DNA from: a virus
Direction: 5' to 3' (one strand)
Virus record (IMG/VR): IMGVR_UViG_3300027902_000006
Location: 62,001-126,000 of that record
DNA length: 64,000 nucleotides
Of the stretch, positions 61,987 to 64,000 are shown in pieces (the stretch's first letter is position 1; the number at the start of each line of letters is the position of its first letter). The notes below the pieces were generated by a model. The model was not told the DNA's origin. It did not search any database and saw only the letters and a list, made by a program, of their open reading frames with translations. Made by a program: the position numbers and the translations under genes.

Positions 61987-62232
61987 TCACTTTCTTCTCA
62001 TGGTGATTTTCACTTCTTCAGTGGGTAGGACCATTAGAATTCTGGTCCGAAGATGACTTCTGAGTACAAACTTAGAAAGTCTCGTTTCTTGTCGTGGTGA
62101 TGGATAATAACATTTTAAAGTGACCCATTTCTCGGAGACTGCTGTGACTAAAAACTTAAAAATTAATCTGTCTCCAGAAAAAACACATTGTCCGAGACGT
62201 TGGCCTACAAAGAATTCTTTCTTAGTTTCCAT
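61987..62232 (-). CDS. Small beta-rich protein with EVKITMRRK tag
   Basis: 81 residues: KKEFFVGQRLGQCVFSGDRL, FLVTAVSEKWVTLKCYYPSP, then VLPTEEVKITMRRK at the very end. Same barrel-plus-tag design as its downstream neighbour. ATG start. Confidence 0.6.
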   Translation of the reverse strand: METKKEFFVGQRLGQCVFSGDRLIFKFLVTAVSEKWVTLKCYYPSPRQETRLSKFVLRSHLRTRILMVLPTEEVKITMRRK

Positions 62233-62258
62233 ATATCGTCATTCCATTTGTCGAGATT

Positions 62259-62292
62259 AACTCACCGCCTCCATAGGCGAAGGCGGTGAGTT
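62259..62292. terminator. Hairpin between the amidotransferase and the small tag genes
   Basis: AACTCACCGCC pairs with GGCGGTGAGTT over eleven bases with a 12-base loop. TTTT follows on the plus strand; on the minus strand the hairpin follows the amidotransferase stop by about 50 bases and has only short T/A runs, so terminator strength is uncertain. Confidence 0.55.
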
Positions 62293-62339
62293 TTACTGGT
62301 TGAGCTGATTGAGGATAGATCACGGGTCTCCTACTGGAG

Positions 62340-63251
62340 TTAGCAAAGCATCCCGTGCGTGGTTGGCGCGGTAGTTTCATCTTTCGTTTCCGTTGTTTCG
62401 CTTTCTTCGGGTATCAGCAGATACTTGCGATGGAGAACGCACCAATGATTATTCCCTACTACAGAACTGGGATAGTAGGCATAGCGCGCACAGGTGGCGC
62501 AGTTGACGGCCTCTAGTGTGCAATCTAGCAGGAGCTTACCCATTTCGGGGGTCAGGCGTTCCGTCTTGGGGGGGTCGATATAGGTCTGGGTCTTCACGTC
62601 CCAGACACGACCACGGCCCCAGTTATTGGTTTGGTAACGCACCACCTTCTCTTGGAAAGAGGAGTTACTGTAGATATTACCATCTTGCCCTTTGATGAAA
62701 TTGCCAATCAGGATTAAGTTTCCAACCGGAGTCAGGATGGCAAATTTGTTGGAGGCTTTCAGGCTGAAAGTGAAGAATTTGACGAACGGCTCATGATCGA
62801 GCATGTTGAGGATGGACTCGTCAGCCAAGTACTCTCTGACGAAGGCTAGGGTATCACTGTCGGTCTTGCTATTCCACTCAGTGACCCCCGTGATCGTTCC
62901 ATTATGGGCCAATCCCCACCCGTATTCCCAGTTTAACAGTCGAAGAGAGGTGTCATTTGCCGTGATGGGGAAAGGGTGGGTTAACGGAGCTTGCACTCCG
63001 CCATGCGTCGCGATTCGGCAGTGAATAACGACGCCTCGCTTGGCATTGACGGCTTCATCAGTTACAAACCCTTTTCTTTCGAGTCCCATCCATAAATGTT
63101 GGAAGGACATATAGCCCTTGTCTCCGACGACGATTTCGCGCTCCTTGTCATACCACATGAAGCCCGCTCCGTCGTCATTATTAGTAAAACAATTCTCCAA
63201 AGTTTTCTTTGTCAGTGTGTTACCTTCAGGCTTGACGATAATGATGCACAT
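62340..63251 (-). CDS. Class II glutamine amidotransferase-like protein
   Basis: Cys2 of MCIIIVKPEG would be the Ntn nucleophile, with VVIHCRIATHGGV, WGLAHNGTITG and KTDSDTLAFVREYL for the Gln-binding residues, as in GATase II domains. It frees ammonia from glutamine. 303 residues, with a Cys-containing C-terminus (NCATCARYAYYPSS). It lies beside a putative amidoligase; the two were described as a phage-associated pair in comparative work (Iyer et al.). Confidence 0.82.
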   Translation of the reverse strand: MCIIIVKPEGNTLTKKTLENCFTNNDDGAGFMWYDKEREIVVGDKGYMSFQHLWMGLERKGFVTDEAVNAKRGVVIHCRIATHGGVQAPLTHPFPITANDTSLRLLNWEYGWGLAHNGTITGVTEWNSKTDSDTLAFVREYLADESILNMLDHEPFVKFFTFSLKASNKFAILTPVGNLILIGNFIKGQDGNIYSNSSFQEKVVRYQTNNWGRGRVWDVKTQTYIDPPKTERLTPEMGKLLLDCTLEAVNCATCARYAYYPSSVVGNNHWCVLHRKYLLIPEESETTETKDETTAPTTHGMLC

Positions 63252-63254
63252 AAC

Positions 63255-64000
63255 TTATACCTCCTTCCAGTCTCTGGGGTCGATAGTGGAAATCCACTGT
63301 TCATGGCCGATATTGACCTTGGTGAGAAAATCGAGTAACTCTCTCACGAAGGGAAGTTTATTATACTTGTAGAGATAGTCCGTGAAGCGGCCCCACAGGT
63401 AACTTTCTTGACATGTGGCGCAATCTCTGAGACGGGAATCCATACAGGATTTACAGTCCGCGCGGCTATCAATTTCGTTGATGAGAAGTCCTTTACTGAA
63501 TTCAACGAAATGATGGGTGAAGGCCAAGTATGCCTTAATAGTTGGAGTGTGAAGAGTTCCTTTAAAAATTCTGAACTCGAATGTGTTGGGATTGGAGCCG
63601 AAGTTTATGCATTGATACCGATGTCTGAGATGGGAACGATCTTTCATGACCATCGTATGCGCTTGGGCTTTGATTCTTCGTTCTCCGGGACGTTTAGTCC
63701 CCGGACGACTCAGCCGATTGTCGAATACGTCCCAATTTGCGAACCGATCGTTGCGTCTTTGGGCTACTGTGATGAGTCTGGATTTCCAGAGCTTCAGCAG
63801 CATACAGAGCTTAATCTCATCGGTTCTCTGTAAATCACTCTTACTCCTATGGAAATGGATTCCACAGGTTCCTGGGTCCCACGCCTTGGCTCCTTCCTTT
63901 TTCGTTAAATTGATGACGTCTTCGACTTTGTCCCATGATTCTACCCAAGAATCAATGGAGCGTGGATGGAAAACGAGTTCAAATCCGTTCTCCAAACTTC
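63255..64000 (-). CDS. Putative amidoligase (glutamine-synthetase-like fold), N-terminus outside window
   Basis: The visible part begins about NGFELVFHPRSIDSWVESWD and contains CGIHFHRSKSDL and NTFEFRIFKGTL, the motifs of the amidoligase_2 family. A Cys cluster CKSCMDSRLRDCATC lies near the C-terminus. Such enzymes join an amine to a carboxylate with ATP, maybe to modify a peptide or cell-wall target with ammonia from the neighbour. The true start is beyond base 64000. Confidence 0.7.
   Translation of the reverse strand, partial: SLENGFELVFHPRSIDSWVESWDKVEDVINLTKKEGAKAWDPGTCGIHFHRSKSDLQRTDEIKLCMLLKLWKSRLITVAQRRNDRFANWDVFDNRLSRPGTKRPGERRIKAQAHTMVMKDRSHLRHRYQCINFGSNPNTFEFRIFKGTLHTPTIKAYLAFTHHFVEFSKGLLINEIDSRADCKSCMDSRLRDCATCQESYLWGRFTDYLYKYNKLPFVRELLDFLTKVNIGHEQWISTIDPRDWKEV

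Noticed and set aside
1-64000. CRISPR array, insertion sequence, integrase or attachment site
   Set aside because: No regularly spaced repeats, transposase or integrase motifs, or tRNA-end duplications typical of integration were seen on either strand.

Overview
The window is the replication, nucleotide-metabolism and accessory part of a large double-stranded DNA tailed phage. Almost every gene lies on the minus strand, tightly packed, with ATGA or TAATG stop/start overlaps, and no structural gene (capsid, portal, terminase, tail) is present. The host is probably Gram-negative, because the phage carries a gene for an outer-membrane beta-barrel with a signal peptide and a C-terminal Phe. Transcription runs from high to low coordinates, so 'upstream' below means higher numbers.

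Layout from the left: 1-7.3 kb holds a glycan cassette (partial glycosyltransferase, methyltransferase, RmlC-like epimerase, GHMP sugar kinase, sugar nucleotidyltransferase, NAD-dependent epimerase) with a papain-like protease and a lipoprotein. 7.4-14.5 kb carries ThyX, an NlpC-type endolysin next to an HNH endonuclease, an SbcD/Mre11 nuclease and a Rad50/SbcC ATPase split over at least two genes. 14.5-21.2 kb is a translation and tRNA island: tRNAs Gln, Gly(GCC), Gly(UCC), Pro and Thr, an amber-reading tRNA with anticodon CUA, a release-factor-like GGQ protein, a Pth2-like hydrolase, a plus-strand structured RNA, a Mom-like protein, a HAD phosphatase and the porin-like protein. 21-29 kb holds a B12-type ribonucleotide reductase with tRNA-Thr nested in its frame, a VWA protein, a dCMP deaminase, a glycosyltransferase, RecA and a gp32-like SSB. 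29-35.4 kb is the core replisome: UDG-fused family A polymerase, sliding clamp and clamp loader. 36-43 kb encodes a full 7-deazaguanine DNA-modification route (FolE, QueD, QueE, QueC, QueF, DpdA) plus methyltransferases and a ParB-like protein. 43-62 kb mixes a DnaB-like helicase, a TOPRIM primase and an SNF2 helicase with many very small proteins. The right edge has a class II glutamine amidotransferase beside a putative amidoligase.

The most unexpected signal is a short basic peptide near the C-terminus of about 15 otherwise different small proteins, with consensus P-[IV]-K-I-T-x-R-R-K. Codons vary while the residues stay constant. It sits on SH3-like proteins, membrane proteins and a metallopeptidase-like protein, mostly between 44 and 62 kb. 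Its last codons often double as the Shine-Dalgarno sequence of the next gene. I know of no described system that explains it.

Other notable points: an amber suppressor tRNA in a genome where at least a dozen genes still end in TAG; a tRNA inside an intact reductase frame; and two loci where a broken 5' copy of a gene, then an inserted gene, then the intact gene follow each other (endolysin/HNH and HAD/Mom-like). All functional statements rest on reading motifs by eye; no database search was run.
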